The notes under the pieces are model-generated. The model did no database searches, was not told where the DNA came from, and was given only the letters and a program-made list of their open reading frames with translations. This document shows positions 53,130-61,773 of a DNA stretch of 64,000 nt, one piece after another. Both the position numbers and the translations under genes were made by a program. The stretch is from Mycolicibacterium austroafricanum (GTDB taxonomy: Bacteria; Actinomycetota; Actinomycetes; Mycobacteriales; Mycobacteriaceae): assembly GCF_902705885.1 (NCBI RefSeq), contig NZ_CACSIP010000075.1:27604-91603 (forward strand), given 5' to 3'. Numbering within the stretch: the stretch's first letter is position 1; every line of letters starts with the position of its first letter.

Positions 53130-53753
53130 ATGGCAATCGATGAGGCGCCGCCGGGCCAATGGTTGACTGCTGAGCAGCTTCGCGAGTGGGCTTCGCTGAT
53201 GGCCCTGGTGACCCTGTTGCCCGCCCGGTTGGACGCGCAGCTGAGCCGAGACGCGGGGTTGAACCTGTTCGAGTATCACGTGTTGGTGGAGTTGTCCGAA
53301 GCGCCTGAGCGCAAGCAGGCGATGAGTGAGTTGGCCCTTCACGCGCGTGGGTCGTTATCGCGGTTGTCCCACGCGGTCTCGCGCCTTGAGGCCTCCGGAT
53401 GGCTGCAACGTCTTTCCCGCCGGGGAGCCGGCCGACGGACCGAGGTCCAGCTCACCGACGCCGGAGTGGCGAAGCTTGAGCAGAGCGCTCCCGGCCACGT
53501 TGGTGAAGCTCGGCGCCTCGTCATCGAGACGCTCACGGACGCAGAACTAACCGGCCTGGGTCATGCTGCACGCCGCATCGTCGCCGCGATCGATCCCGCT
53601 GTGCGCGCGATTCTAGACCCGAATGGGCACGACGCAGATGGCTTCGTCCCGCAGCCGGAGAACGGGAACCCAGGCGGCGGAAACGGCCCATCAGGCACGC
53701 GCGTGGACCACGGCGACCTCACAGGCGTGCCCGGCGTCGAGGATAGCTCGTGA
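53130..53753 (+). CDS. MarR-family regulator
   Basis: A 207-aa winged-helix regulator: LNLFEYHVLVELSEAPERKQ, MSELALHARGSLSRLSHAVSRLEASG-type recognition helix region, and the wing RRGAGRRTEVQLTDAG. A 45-residue polar C-terminal tail (Gly/Asn/Pro rich) exceeds the usual family length. Two identical palindromes upstream indicate autoregulation. Its stop overlaps the start of the MDR gene (GTGA). Ligands are usually phenolic or oxidised molecules. Confidence 0.86.
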   Translation: MAIDEAPPGQWLTAEQLREWASLMALVTLLPARLDAQLSRDAGLNLFEYHVLVELSEAPERKQAMSELALHARGSLSRLSHAVSRLEASGWLQRLSRRGAGRRTEVQLTDAGVAKLEQSAPGHVGEARRLVIETLTDAELTGLGHAARRIVAAIDPAVRAILDPNGHDADGFVPQPENGNPGGGNGPSGTRVDHGDLTGVPGVEDSS

Positions 53754-54700
53754 AGGTCATAGGATTCACCGCCCCAGGCGGCCCGGAAGTATTGCAGGCG
53801 TTCGACATCACGGAGCCGGCGGTCGGACCGAATCAGGTGCGGGTGCGCGTCCTCGCAGCGGCGGTGAACCCTACCGATGCGGTCACCCGTGGGCATCGAC
53901 CCCTGCACCCCATGTATGCCGCCGTGAAACCCCCTCTCATTCCCGGCTGGGATGCCGCGGGAACCGTCGACGATGCCGATCCGGCGACCGGCTACGGACC
54001 CGGCGATGAGGTCTTGGCGATCAAGCTGCCTGTGATCGAAGGAGGCGGAACATACGCCGAGAAAGTCGTCGTCGCACCGGAGTCGGTAACCCGGCTGCCA
54101 CGTGGCCACGATTTCGCCTCTGGTTCCACGGTTTTGATGAACGGGCTCACCGCGCTCCAAGCACTGGACCAACTCGACAGGCTCGCTGGCGGGCTGATAG
54201 CCGTGACCGGCGGTGCCGGTGTCTTAGGGGGCTATGTCATCGAACTCGCCAAATTGCGAGGGTTCCGCGTCATCGCCGACGCAGCGCCCCACGACCGTTC
54301 ACTGTTGGAAACCCTCGGCGCTGACGTCGTCGTCGACCGCGGCCCGGACGTGGCAGCACACATTCGGCGTCACGCACCAGGTGGCGTCGACGCCCTGGTC
54401 GATTGCGCAGTACTGGGCAACACTGTCGCACCAGCCATTCGGGCAGGGGGCACCTACGTCGCCGTGCGACCACCCGAACTAGGCGGCGCGGTAGATCCCG
54501 AATACGACCTGAAAGTGGAGACAGTGTGGGTAGGGCCGGACATCGCCCGTAAACCGCGATTGGACTACCTGTCCGACCTGGCTTCCACAGGCGGGCTGAC
54601 ACTGCGCGTGGCCCGCGAACTGCCCGCCGACGATGCCGCAGAGGCGCACCGACTCCTGCAACGAGGCGGTGTCCGTGGCCGCCTTGTGCTGCGTTTCTGA
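53750..54700 (+). CDS. MDR-family NADP-dependent oxidoreductase
   Basis: A 316-aa QOR-like enzyme: MKVIGFTAPGGPEVLQAFDI at the start, VRVLAAAVNPTDAVTR, and the NADP loop IAVTGGAGVLGGYVIELAK. The end is RGRLVLRF. There is no zinc site. It is translationally coupled to the MarR gene, so it is induced by the same ligand. It probably reduces quinones or enals. Confidence 0.83.
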   Translation: MKVIGFTAPGGPEVLQAFDITEPAVGPNQVRVRVLAAAVNPTDAVTRGHRPLHPMYAAVKPPLIPGWDAAGTVDDADPATGYGPGDEVLAIKLPVIEGGGTYAEKVVVAPESVTRLPRGHDFASGSTVLMNGLTALQALDQLDRLAGGLIAVTGGAGVLGGYVIELAKLRGFRVIADAAPHDRSLLETLGADVVVDRGPDVAAHIRRHAPGGVDALVDCAVLGNTVAPAIRAGGTYVAVRPPELGGAVDPEYDLKVETVWVGPDIARKPRLDYLSDLASTGGLTLRVARELPADDAAEAHRLLQRGGVRGRLVLRF

Positions 54701-54853
54701 GGATTTCAGATCACCGAACGTTCGGGTTCGTCGTGGCCGTCACTGCGCTCAAACCGCGCGAACCGCTTACGAACGAGGAACTCATCCGCTCAGGACAACT
54801 CAGGCTCAGGCAGCGGTGACGGGCTCGCGCCTTCCGGCCGATGATCGGGTCAC

Positions 54854-55594
54854 TCAGCCTTGGCGAGTCGGTCGAATCGTCAGGTCCCCGATTTCGACGT
54901 CGTCGGGTTGGTCGATCACGAATGCAATCGCCCGAGCCACCGCCGAGGGGTCGATACCGAGATTGGCCATGCTCTGCTTGGCCTGCTCGCGCACGGCTGG
55001 ATCATCGACCGCGGCGTCAAGAAGCTCGGTGCGGACGTAACCCGGGGAGATCGACGTCGTCCGCAGGACCCCGTCGGTGCTCTCCTGTCGCAGACCCTCC
55101 AGGAGAGTGCGTACCGCGTTCTTCGTCCCGGCGTACACCGCCTGGGTGGGGACGATCTTGAGGCCGGAGGTCGAGACGACAGTGACGAGGTGACCGCTGC
55201 CCTGACGGCGGAACACTGGCAGGGCGGCGGCGATCCCATGCAAGATCCCCTTGACGTTCACGTCGACCATCGCCAACCAGCCCTCGACGTCTAGGTCGGC
55301 CACAGAGCTGATCCTGCTGACCCCGGCGTTGCCCACCAACACGTCGAGACGGCCGAAGCGCTCGACCGCCATACCGACAAGCGACTGGAGGTCCTCGGGA
55401 TGGGTGACATCCGTGCGCGTGGCGGCCGCTGTCCCGCCTGCGGCTTCGATCTCGGCAACCAGCCGGTCCAGCCGGTCAGTGCGGCGGGCGCCGAGCACCA
55501 CGCGCGCACCGAGTGAGGCGAGGTGACGTGCTGTTGCTTCACCAATGCCGCTGCTGGCGCCGGTGATGGCGACGACCTTGCTGTGGACGGTCAT
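54854..55594 (-). CDS. Short-chain dehydrogenase/reductase
   Basis: A 246-aa classical SDR: T11-G-A-S-S-G-I-G18, GNAG (88-91), Ser141, Tyr154 and Lys158 (YAGTK), then SPGYVRTEL. The Arg in GARRTDR suggests NADP preference. The ATG at 55594 has an SD-like AGGGAG about 17 nt away in transcript sense, rather far. It lies downstream of an IS remnant and convergent with the MDR gene. Confidence 0.85.
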   Translation of the reverse strand: MTVHSKVVAITGASSGIGEATARHLASLGARVVLGARRTDRLDRLVAEIEAAGGTAAATRTDVTHPEDLQSLVGMAVERFGRLDVLVGNAGVSRISSVADLDVEGWLAMVDVNVKGILHGIAAALPVFRRQGSGHLVTVVSTSGLKIVPTQAVYAGTKNAVRTLLEGLRQESTDGVLRTTSISPGYVRTELLDAAVDDPAVREQAKQSMANLGIDPSAVARAIAFVIDQPDDVEIGDLTIRPTRQG

Positions 55595-55606
55595 TGAGAT
55601 TCTTCG

Positions 55607-55831
55607 CTAGGGAGAAGCACACGTCCGGTTACGCCGATGACCCTTGATTCGTGTTTCAAGCGATCTGCCTTTCGGAGGTTCGCCACCGGATGCTGCGGGT
55701 GTGGAGCCGGTGGGGCGTTCGAGGAGTTTACCTTTATGGAAGGTCGCGCCGGCCCGGACCAAACGGGCCAGGTATGGGGCGTTGACGGCCCGCCAGCGGG
55801 TCTGTGCGATGTCGATGAGTTTGTAGGCCAA
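55607..55831 (-). mobile_element. Remnant of an IS256-like transposase (C-terminus)
   Basis: The minus strand reads AYKLIDIAQTRWRAVNAPYL followed by RLVRAGATFHKGKLLERPTG. This is the C-terminal signature of IS256/mutator-type transposases. The DDE catalytic core and both terminal repeats are missing, so it is not mobile. After about residue 45 the frame reads into unrelated sequence. Confidence 0.55.
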
Positions 55832-56207
55832 TGGCGATCCCGGCCGCGCGGGATCCCGGCCGCTCGGCGGCCTTCGTCCTCAAACGCACTGTGGCAAAGT
55901 AGGTTTAGTTGGTTCGCCGTACGCAGGTGAATCCGATGTGGGGCCGGGTAGTGGGGGATAGCTGTGACCGCACGTTGAGTGACGGGTCGTTCCTCGTGTC
56001 CAAGGATGCTCGTTTCCGGGCCGAGGCGATCGTCGCCCAGGAACCGGACGAAGCGCTCAGCCTGCGATGTCGAGCGAGTCGTAGAACAACGTCACCGCAT
56101 GCCGGATTCCCTTCTTGACGGGGTCGTCGAACACAGCGACATGTGCCTCGATGAGCTAGTTCGACGGCGCTCGATGATCCTCTGCGTATCACACGGGCGC
56201 TGATCCA
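55832..56207. other. Decayed intergenic region beside the IS remnant
   Basis: No intact gene. On the minus strand around 56070-56160 a short protein-like piece (AVFDDPVKKGIRHAVTLFYD) ends at a stop and has no start. The remaining frames are broken. It is best explained by insertion and deletion around the transposase remnant. Confidence 0.4.
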
Positions 56208-56954
56208 CTAGGCGTGGTAACCGGATGTTCCGGCTCGGGATACGACAACGGGCCCGACTACGGACCGTGCCGACATGTTGACGAGCGCGGCGGCAAGGTG
56301 GGCAATGTCGTCGGCTGGAATCATCATCTCAGGTGCAACGGTGCCGTGCGTCCACGCCGACATATCGGTGTCGACATACGCTGGCGCAATGGCAGTCGCG
56401 GTGATCCCGTTGGCGGATTCTTCGGCATTGAAGGTGTCGACGAGGGAGAGCAGGGCCGCCTTCGACGCTCCGTAGGCGGCGAGCCCCGCCTCGGCGAACA
56501 CTCCGGTGATCGAAGACACCACGATGATCTTGGCACCTAGTGCGGGCCTTCGAGACGCGCCGGAACGAAGGAGCGGCAAGGCCGCTTGAAGCGTGAGGAA
56601 GGGGCTGCGGAAGTTGACTGCGATCGTCTTGTCGAGGCGATTGGCGGGAAAGGCTTCGATCCGTCCTGCGGTACCCACGCCGGCATTGAGCACGAGCACG
56701 GTGAGGGCACCGTCGTGATGTCGCCTATGCGTCTCGGTGATCGTGGCCGCGGCGGCTGGATCGGCCATATCGCAGGCGACCGTGATCACCCGCGGCGAGC
56801 CCAATGCGGTCAATTCTGGCACCAGAGCATCGAGGGCTTCTCGACTGCGGGCTGTGATCGTCAGAGATATTTTCTGTGCCGCAAGGGCTTTGGCGATCGA
56901 CAGGCCGATACCACGGCTGGCCCCGGTGATGAGTGCTGATGTTTCGTCGGTCAT
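56208..56954 (-). CDS. Short-chain dehydrogenase/reductase
   Basis: A 248-aa classical SDR: T10-GASRGIG, NAG (90-92), Ser147/148, Tyr161 and Lys165 (YGASK), then APAYVDTDM. ATG 56954 overlaps the stop of the XRE-TetR gene (ATGA), so the regulator and enzyme are made together. It may work with the divergent acyl-CoA dehydrogenase in a degradation step. Confidence 0.85.
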   Translation of the reverse strand: MTDETSALITGASRGIGLSIAKALAAQKISLTITARSREALDALVPELTALGSPRVITVACDMADPAAAATITETHRRHHDGALTVLVLNAGVGTAGRIEAFPANRLDKTIAVNFRSPFLTLQAALPLLRSGASRRPALGAKIIVVSSITGVFAEAGLAAYGASKAALLSLVDTFNAEESANGITATAIAPAYVDTDMSAWTHGTVAPEMMIPADDIAHLAAALVNMSARSVVGPVVVSRAGTSGYHA

Positions 56955-57835
56955 GTAGGCAGTCCTCCAGGAGTAGCGTTCGCGCGCAGCAGCTCCATGG
57001 CGAAGTGCACATAGCGGCCTGCGATGTGTTCGGGGCTGTCCGGGCCTTCCGGGTTGAACCATTGCGGAAGTGAGGTGCACATCGTGGCGATCGCGCGCCC
57101 TGCGGTAGCCCCGTCGACGGGGTCGATCAGCCCCGCAACCGTTGCCCGATCGATGGCATCATCGAGGATGTGCTGTAGACGAGTGCGCTCACCGGCGATG
57201 TGGCGCCGGTTCGGCCCGTTGAGGCTGCGCATCTCGCTCGCGCCGATGAAGGCGAGCTTGCGGTGGTGGGTGTGGAAGAGGGCAAGGGCTTCGACGATGC
57301 GCGCAATTTCAGCACGTGCGTCGGCGGCTTCTTCGCGTGCAGCGGCAACTCGCCAGTGCAGCTCTGACATCGTCAGGGTGAGGATCTGTACGAGCAGCGC
57401 TTGTTTGTCGCGGTAGTGGTGGTAGATGCCCGGCACGCTCAATCCTGCCCTGTTGGCCAACATCCGCATGGAGGTCCCGTGGTATCCGGTGTCGACGAAG
57501 GCATCGATCGCCGCGGACAGGACGGGGTCGAGGGCCAGATCGGGAAACAGACGCCAGTCGCCGCCTTCGGCGGGAGTGGACGACGTGCCGCCGTCATCGG
57601 CGGTTGACATCCCGCGGTCGAGGACGGGATCAAGTAGTGCGCTGCCGGTGGTTCCGAGCGCATCAGCCAGTTCGAGTAGCCGCCGGGTCGACACACTGGT
57701 TCTACCGTTCTCGATCGCACTGATGGTTCCGACGCTGAGGTTCACCCGCTCGGCAAAGGCACGCACGCTCAGGCCGGCGACGTGGCGCGCACGTCTGACC
57801 GACGGGCCGATGTCGTTGCCCGGCTCTCCCGACAT
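56951..57835 (-). CDS. Fusion regulator: XRE helix-turn-helix + TetR
   Basis: A 294-aa protein with two DNA-binding domains. Residues 13-68 form a Cro/CI-type HTH (SVRRARHVAGLSVRAFAERV, VGTISAIENGRTSVS). Residues 93-140 form a TetR HTH (SAAIDAFVDTGYHGTSMRML, then LSVPGIYHHYRDKQALL), followed by a TetR_C ligand domain with NPEGPDSPEHIAGRY. ATG 57835 starts just before the XRE domain. It is coupled to an SDR and divergent from an acyl-CoA dehydrogenase, so it likely governs both. Confidence 0.82.
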   Translation of the reverse strand: MSGEPGNDIGPSVRRARHVAGLSVRAFAERVNLSVGTISAIENGRTSVSTRRLLELADALGTTGSALLDPVLDRGMSTADDGGTSSTPAEGGDWRLFPDLALDPVLSAAIDAFVDTGYHGTSMRMLANRAGLSVPGIYHHYRDKQALLVQILTLTMSELHWRVAAAREEAADARAEIARIVEALALFHTHHRKLAFIGASEMRSLNGPNRRHIAGERTRLQHILDDAIDRATVAGLIDPVDGATAGRAIATMCTSLPQWFNPEGPDSPEHIAGRYVHFAMELLRANATPGGLPT

Positions 57836-57986
57836 GTTCAGCTCTGCCGAACAGCTGAGTCGACGGCAAGACCACTTTCCTCTACGCCGGCGTGCAACAC
57901 GCCTCCTATTGTTGCGAATTGATGCGGCAGTGTGCAAGCCTCCTTCTGAACACGACCGAACACTCACTCGGCGCAAGAGGAGAAGC
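57836..57986. promoter_or_regulatory. Divergent promoter region, XRE-TetR/SDR and acyl-CoA dehydrogenase
   Basis: A 151-bp gap between divergent starts. It is less GC-rich around 57905-57930 (ATTGTTGCGAATTGATG), which may hold the promoters. No clean palindrome is apparent to me. Confidence 0.4.
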
Positions 57987-59195
57987 ATGCCGATCGACTT
58001 CGAGCACTCCGCCAAGACGAAGGCCGTGACCGACCGCACCGCGGCGGTGATCGCCGAGCACATCCTGCCCGTCGAGGACGAGTTCGGTGGCGATATCGAT
58101 GCCGCAGGCGGCGACGAGGCCCGCGTGAAACTGCAGCAGTCTGCCCGCGATGCCGGGGTGTTCGCCCCACACGCGCCGCAGGAGTTCGGCGGACTCGGGC
58201 TGAACATGTGTGACCGCGCACCTGTCTTCGAAGCCGCTGGATACTCCCTTTTCGGCCCGCTGGCCTTGAATATTGCCGCCCCGGACGAGGGCAACATGCA
58301 CCTTCTGGCCCATGTGGCCAGCCCCGCGCAGAAGGACCGCTATCTGCGGCCGCTGGTGGGCGGACAGGTCAGATCAGCCTTCGCCATGACCGAGCCCGCC
58401 CCGGGTGCAGGCTCGGATCCGTCGATGCTCACCACCAGCGCACACCGAAGCGGCTCGGGGTGGTGCCTGACCGGCCGCAAGCACTTCATCACCGGCGCAG
58501 ACGGCGCTGGGTTCTTCATCGTCATGGCTCGCACGTCGGGCGCGCCCGGTGATCGCGGAGGCGCGACGATGTTCCTGGTGGACGGCGAAGAGCGCGGCGT
58601 ACACGTGGGTCGCCACATCGCCACGATGGATCACTCGATGGTGGGCGGTCACTGCGAAGTCGAGTTCTCCGATGTGCGACTCACCGACGACGACGTGCTG
58701 GGTGAGGTGGACGAGGGTTTCCGCTATGCGCAGGTGCGTCTGGGGCCGGCCCGGATGACTCACGTGATGCGGTGGCTGGGTGCGGCACGACGCGCTCACG
58801 ACGTGGCTGCAGCGCACGTTGCCGGCAGAGAAGGCTTCGGCGGAAGACTCGCCGACCTCGGAATGATTCAGAACATGCTCGCCGACAACGAGATCGACCT
58901 CGCAGCCACCCGAGCGTTGCTCTTGCGGGCCTGCTGGGAACTGGATCGAGGCCATGCTGCGTCGGCGGAGACATCGATCGCCAAGACCTTCGGAGCCGAG
59001 GCGATCAATCGAATCGTCGACCGAAGCATGCAGATGTGTGGTGGCCTCGGCGTCTCGGATGACCTGCCGATCGCTCGCATCGCACGAGAGGTCCGCGCCT
59101 TCCGTATCTACGACGGACCCTCGGAGGTGCACAGGTGGTCGCTGTCCAAGAAGGCGGTGCGCAAGATCCGCGATACCGCGCTCACCTCCTCATGA
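57987..59195 (+). CDS. Acyl-CoA dehydrogenase family protein
   Basis: A 402-aa flavoenzyme: an N-terminal helical domain with FAPHAPQEFGGLGLNM, the middle beta domain FAMTEPAPGAGSDP (FAD/substrate loop) and WCLTGRKHFITGA, and a C-terminal helical domain with MQMCGGLGVSDDLPIARIAR and RIYDGPSEVHRWSL. The catalytic base could not be placed with certainty. It oxidises an acyl-CoA at the alpha-beta bond. ATG 57987 follows AGAGGAGAAG. It is divergent from the XRE-TetR regulator. Confidence 0.87.
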   Translation: MPIDFEHSAKTKAVTDRTAAVIAEHILPVEDEFGGDIDAAGGDEARVKLQQSARDAGVFAPHAPQEFGGLGLNMCDRAPVFEAAGYSLFGPLALNIAAPDEGNMHLLAHVASPAQKDRYLRPLVGGQVRSAFAMTEPAPGAGSDPSMLTTSAHRSGSGWCLTGRKHFITGADGAGFFIVMARTSGAPGDRGGATMFLVDGEERGVHVGRHIATMDHSMVGGHCEVEFSDVRLTDDDVLGEVDEGFRYAQVRLGPARMTHVMRWLGAARRAHDVAAAHVAGREGFGGRLADLGMIQNMLADNEIDLAATRALLLRACWELDRGHAASAETSIAKTFGAEAINRIVDRSMQMCGGLGVSDDLPIARIAREVRAFRIYDGPSEVHRWSLSKKAVRKIRDTALTSS

Positions 59196-59227
59196 CGACG
59201 CCGCACGCCCTCCGGCGGGCCAAGCGG

Positions 59228-60889
59228 TCATCGCAGGTGCCGAGACTTCGATCTACCGACAGCGGCGTGCAGCAATGCTGGGAGGCGGCGACGTGCGTGC
59301 TCCCAGGAATTCGCACAAATGAACTCCTGATCGCGGAACGCGGCGTTTCGGTCTATCGTTCGGTCATCGAAACCTATTGCTAAACAGAGACATCCGATCT
59401 GGCGCGCACGCGCTTCCGTGAGCGCAACCCGCGCATCGGCCTCCGCGTAGGCCCCCTCGTAGCCGTGATCGAAGCTGAGCCCATCGCTCAATACGACCAG
59501 CACCTTGTGAGAAGTACCCGCATGCTCGTCCAGGGTCTTCGTCGCATGCCGAACAGCCGCGCCCAGCCGAGTGAAACCACTGGGCCGAATAGTCGCGAGG
59601 CGAGCCAGGGTCGAATAGCCGAACCCCTCGTCGAACGACTTGATGACCTCCAGATGAACAGCCCTGCGCCCCTGCGATCGAAAGGTCAATAGCGCCGTCC
59701 GCACTCCCGTGGCCTCAAGCGCACAGACGAGGGCAAGTGCAGCTTCCTTCTGACCGTCGAGAACAGTCCCCTGCACGCCCGGTTGTCCACTCGATCCCGA
59801 GGCATCGACGAGGATCGCCACGCCGAGATCCGGCCACCGTTCAGCTTGGGCGACGTACACCTTGTCGCCTGCGAAAAAGCCGGTTCGCAGATCGATCTGA
59901 GCGGAGATCGCGGCGTCTACGTCGATGTCATCACCGCTGGCCTGACCACCCAGCCGCCTGCGTGTCAGCCCCACCCGCGCAACCGATCGCCGAAGCCAAA
60001 CGTCGGGTGCCGGCGAAGGCAGTCCCCGTGACGTCGCGGGGGGAACCGCTTCGAGGATACGGCACCATTGCTGCCGGTAAGTTTCCGTGCCCTCATCCCA
60101 CTCCGGGTATCGCAGGACGCGCCCGCTGTTGCGCTGGGCGGCAACAGCATCCCGAGGAGCGAGGGCCGTAGACGTCAGCACTCCCGGAAGTTGGCTGGTT
60201 GCGCCTGTCTCGGCCGCGACGCTTTGACCGCCGTTTCGCCGGCTACGACCAGACTGCAGGATCCGCGCCATGATGCGCGCAAATCGGCCTGGCGGCGCCA
60301 CATTGAGATAGTCGAAAATGTCATCTAGCACCGACCGTTCAGATTCCTGAAGTTCGTCACCGTGATACTGGCGACCGGTGCTGAGCGGCGATGCGGCGCC
60401 TCCTGGTCCTTGCCGACGGCGCGCCACGAGCCCTGGAGCGAGCATTCCCCAGCGGCCGGGGATGGTCGGCCGGGATTCGTCCCGCTTCGACAGGACCAGC
60501 GATTGCGCCGGTGACTCCGAGACGTTGGTGGATCCGCTGACCTGGTCGACGAGTCGTCCGACTGCGGGGATGTCGCGTTTGGCGTGGAGTATTCGCTGGA
60601 CTTCGTTCGCGAAGTAGCGCTGAGCCCGATGGGGATGCCCTCTGAGTTTGTTCGCGATTTCCGGGCTTAGTGATCCACCTCCGATCAACAACGCTTGGAC
60701 GATCACCGCCTCGCGGCTCGCCGCGAGTGATAGCTCCGCGAGTTCGGTTGGCAACCAGATGGTGTGACCATCTGTTCGGGCCGGTCTGCCGTCGGATACG
60801 GATGCGACGTCAACCGAACTCCCTGCGATGGCGCGGGCCAGTAGGTTGAACCGCGTAACGTCTGCGCCCGCTCCCGAAGTGCTCGACAT
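59228..60889 (-). CDS. NorD/CbbO-like VWA-domain protein
   Basis: A 553-aa protein. A variable N-terminal helical region (about 1-330) precedes a von Willebrand A domain whose MIDAS motif VDASGSSGQ (D-x-S-G-S) and later VLSDGLSFDHGYEG coordinate a metal. NorD/CbbO proteins work with MoxR-type ATPases to mature or activate metalloenzymes. ATG 60889 comes 1 nt after the CbbQ-like gene's stop; a TTG at 60928 would overlap it. The cluster lacks nitric-oxide reductase or RuBisCO genes. Confidence 0.83.
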   Translation of the reverse strand: MSSTSGAGADVTRFNLLARAIAGSSVDVASVSDGRPARTDGHTIWLPTELAELSLAASREAVIVQALLIGGGSLSPEIANKLRGHPHRAQRYFANEVQRILHAKRDIPAVGRLVDQVSGSTNVSESPAQSLVLSKRDESRPTIPGRWGMLAPGLVARRRQGPGGAASPLSTGRQYHGDELQESERSVLDDIFDYLNVAPPGRFARIMARILQSGRSRRNGGQSVAAETGATSQLPGVLTSTALAPRDAVAAQRNSGRVLRYPEWDEGTETYRQQWCRILEAVPPATSRGLPSPAPDVWLRRSVARVGLTRRRLGGQASGDDIDVDAAISAQIDLRTGFFAGDKVYVAQAERWPDLGVAILVDASGSSGQPGVQGTVLDGQKEAALALVCALEATGVRTALLTFRSQGRRAVHLEVIKSFDEGFGYSTLARLATIRPSGFTRLGAAVRHATKTLDEHAGTSHKVLVVLSDGLSFDHGYEGAYAEADARVALTEARARQIGCLCLAIGFDDRTIDRNAAFRDQEFICANSWEHARRRLPALLHAAVGRSKSRHLR

Positions 60890-60890
60890 G

Positions 60891-61682
60891 CTAGGGATGG
60901 GCTGCACCGTTAATCGTGTTGGCGGCAATGAGTTCGGTCAACGCGACGTTCAGTGCCCTGTCGTCGGTGAGTGGCTCGGCGATCGCCGCGGTGGCCGCTT
61001 CGTAGAGCGATATACCGGCGGTGCATAGATGTGCGGCGGTCACCAAGGTGCGCGTTGAGGCGACTTCCTTGAGCCCGTGTGCGTCGACTCGGCGGATCGC
61101 GCTCCCGATGGCGACCAGATGTCGTGCGGACGGCTCGTCAATGCCGGTCTCGTCGCGGATGATTTCCACCTCGACCTGCTCATCGGGGTAGTCGAATGAA
61201 ATAGCCACCATCCGTTGACGAGTCGATTCCTTGAGATCCTTGAGAACACTCTGGTACCCGGGGTTGTAGGACACCACGAGTTGAAATCCATCGGCCGGGA
61301 GGATGACTTCGGCGGTTCGATCGATGACGAGGATCCGGCGATGGTCGGTGAGCGGGTGAATGACGACGGTGGTGTCCTGCCGAGCTTCGACGATCTCATC
61401 GAGATAGCAGATCGCCCCGGTCCGGACGGCACGTGTCAGCGGACCATCCACCCATTGCGTCTGCCCGTCATGAATGAGAAAGCGGCCGACAAGATCGGCA
61501 ACCGTAAGATCCTCGTTGCATGCCAACGTTATCAGAGGTCGCCCAAGCTCTTCGGCCATCGCCTCGACGAACCGAGTCTTGCCACACCCCGTAGGGCCCT
61601 TCAACATCACGGGCAGGTTCCGTTCGTGCGCTGCTCGGAAGAGTTCCCGCTCGTTTCCCGTTGCAAAATAGGTCGGTCGCAT
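60891..61682 (-). CDS. CbbQ/NirQ/NorQ-type AAA+ (MoxR) ATPase
   Basis: A 263-aa ATPase: Walker A GPTGCGKT (29-36), Walker B ICYLDEI (Asp95, Glu96), sensor 1 SYNPGYQ, and a C-terminal CbbQ_C-type helical lid. It would form a ring that, with the VWA protein encoded next, remodels a target enzyme. It lies between the AveC-like gene (91 nt upstream) and the VWA gene, all on one strand. Confidence 0.88.
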   Translation of the reverse strand: MRPTYFATGNERELFRAAHERNLPVMLKGPTGCGKTRFVEAMAEELGRPLITLACNEDLTVADLVGRFLIHDGQTQWVDGPLTRAVRTGAICYLDEIVEARQDTTVVIHPLTDHRRILVIDRTAEVILPADGFQLVVSYNPGYQSVLKDLKESTRQRMVAISFDYPDEQVEVEIIRDETGIDEPSARHLVAIGSAIRRVDAHGLKEVASTRTLVTAAHLCTAGISLYEAATAAIAEPLTDDRALNVALTELIAANTINGAAHP

Positions 61683-61773
61683 CAGATCTCAATCTCTGTT
61701 ATCCGGATGCCATACGTCGCCCCGCTGGAAAGTTTCGGTTCTCCGTAGCCGCGCCGACGTACCAGGGTAGCGG

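Noticed and set aside
59228..61682. NorQ/NorD pair as part of a nitric-oxide reductase or RuBisCO operon
   Set aside because: No norB/norC, cbbL or cbbS is present; the only partner in the operon is the AveC-like membrane protein.
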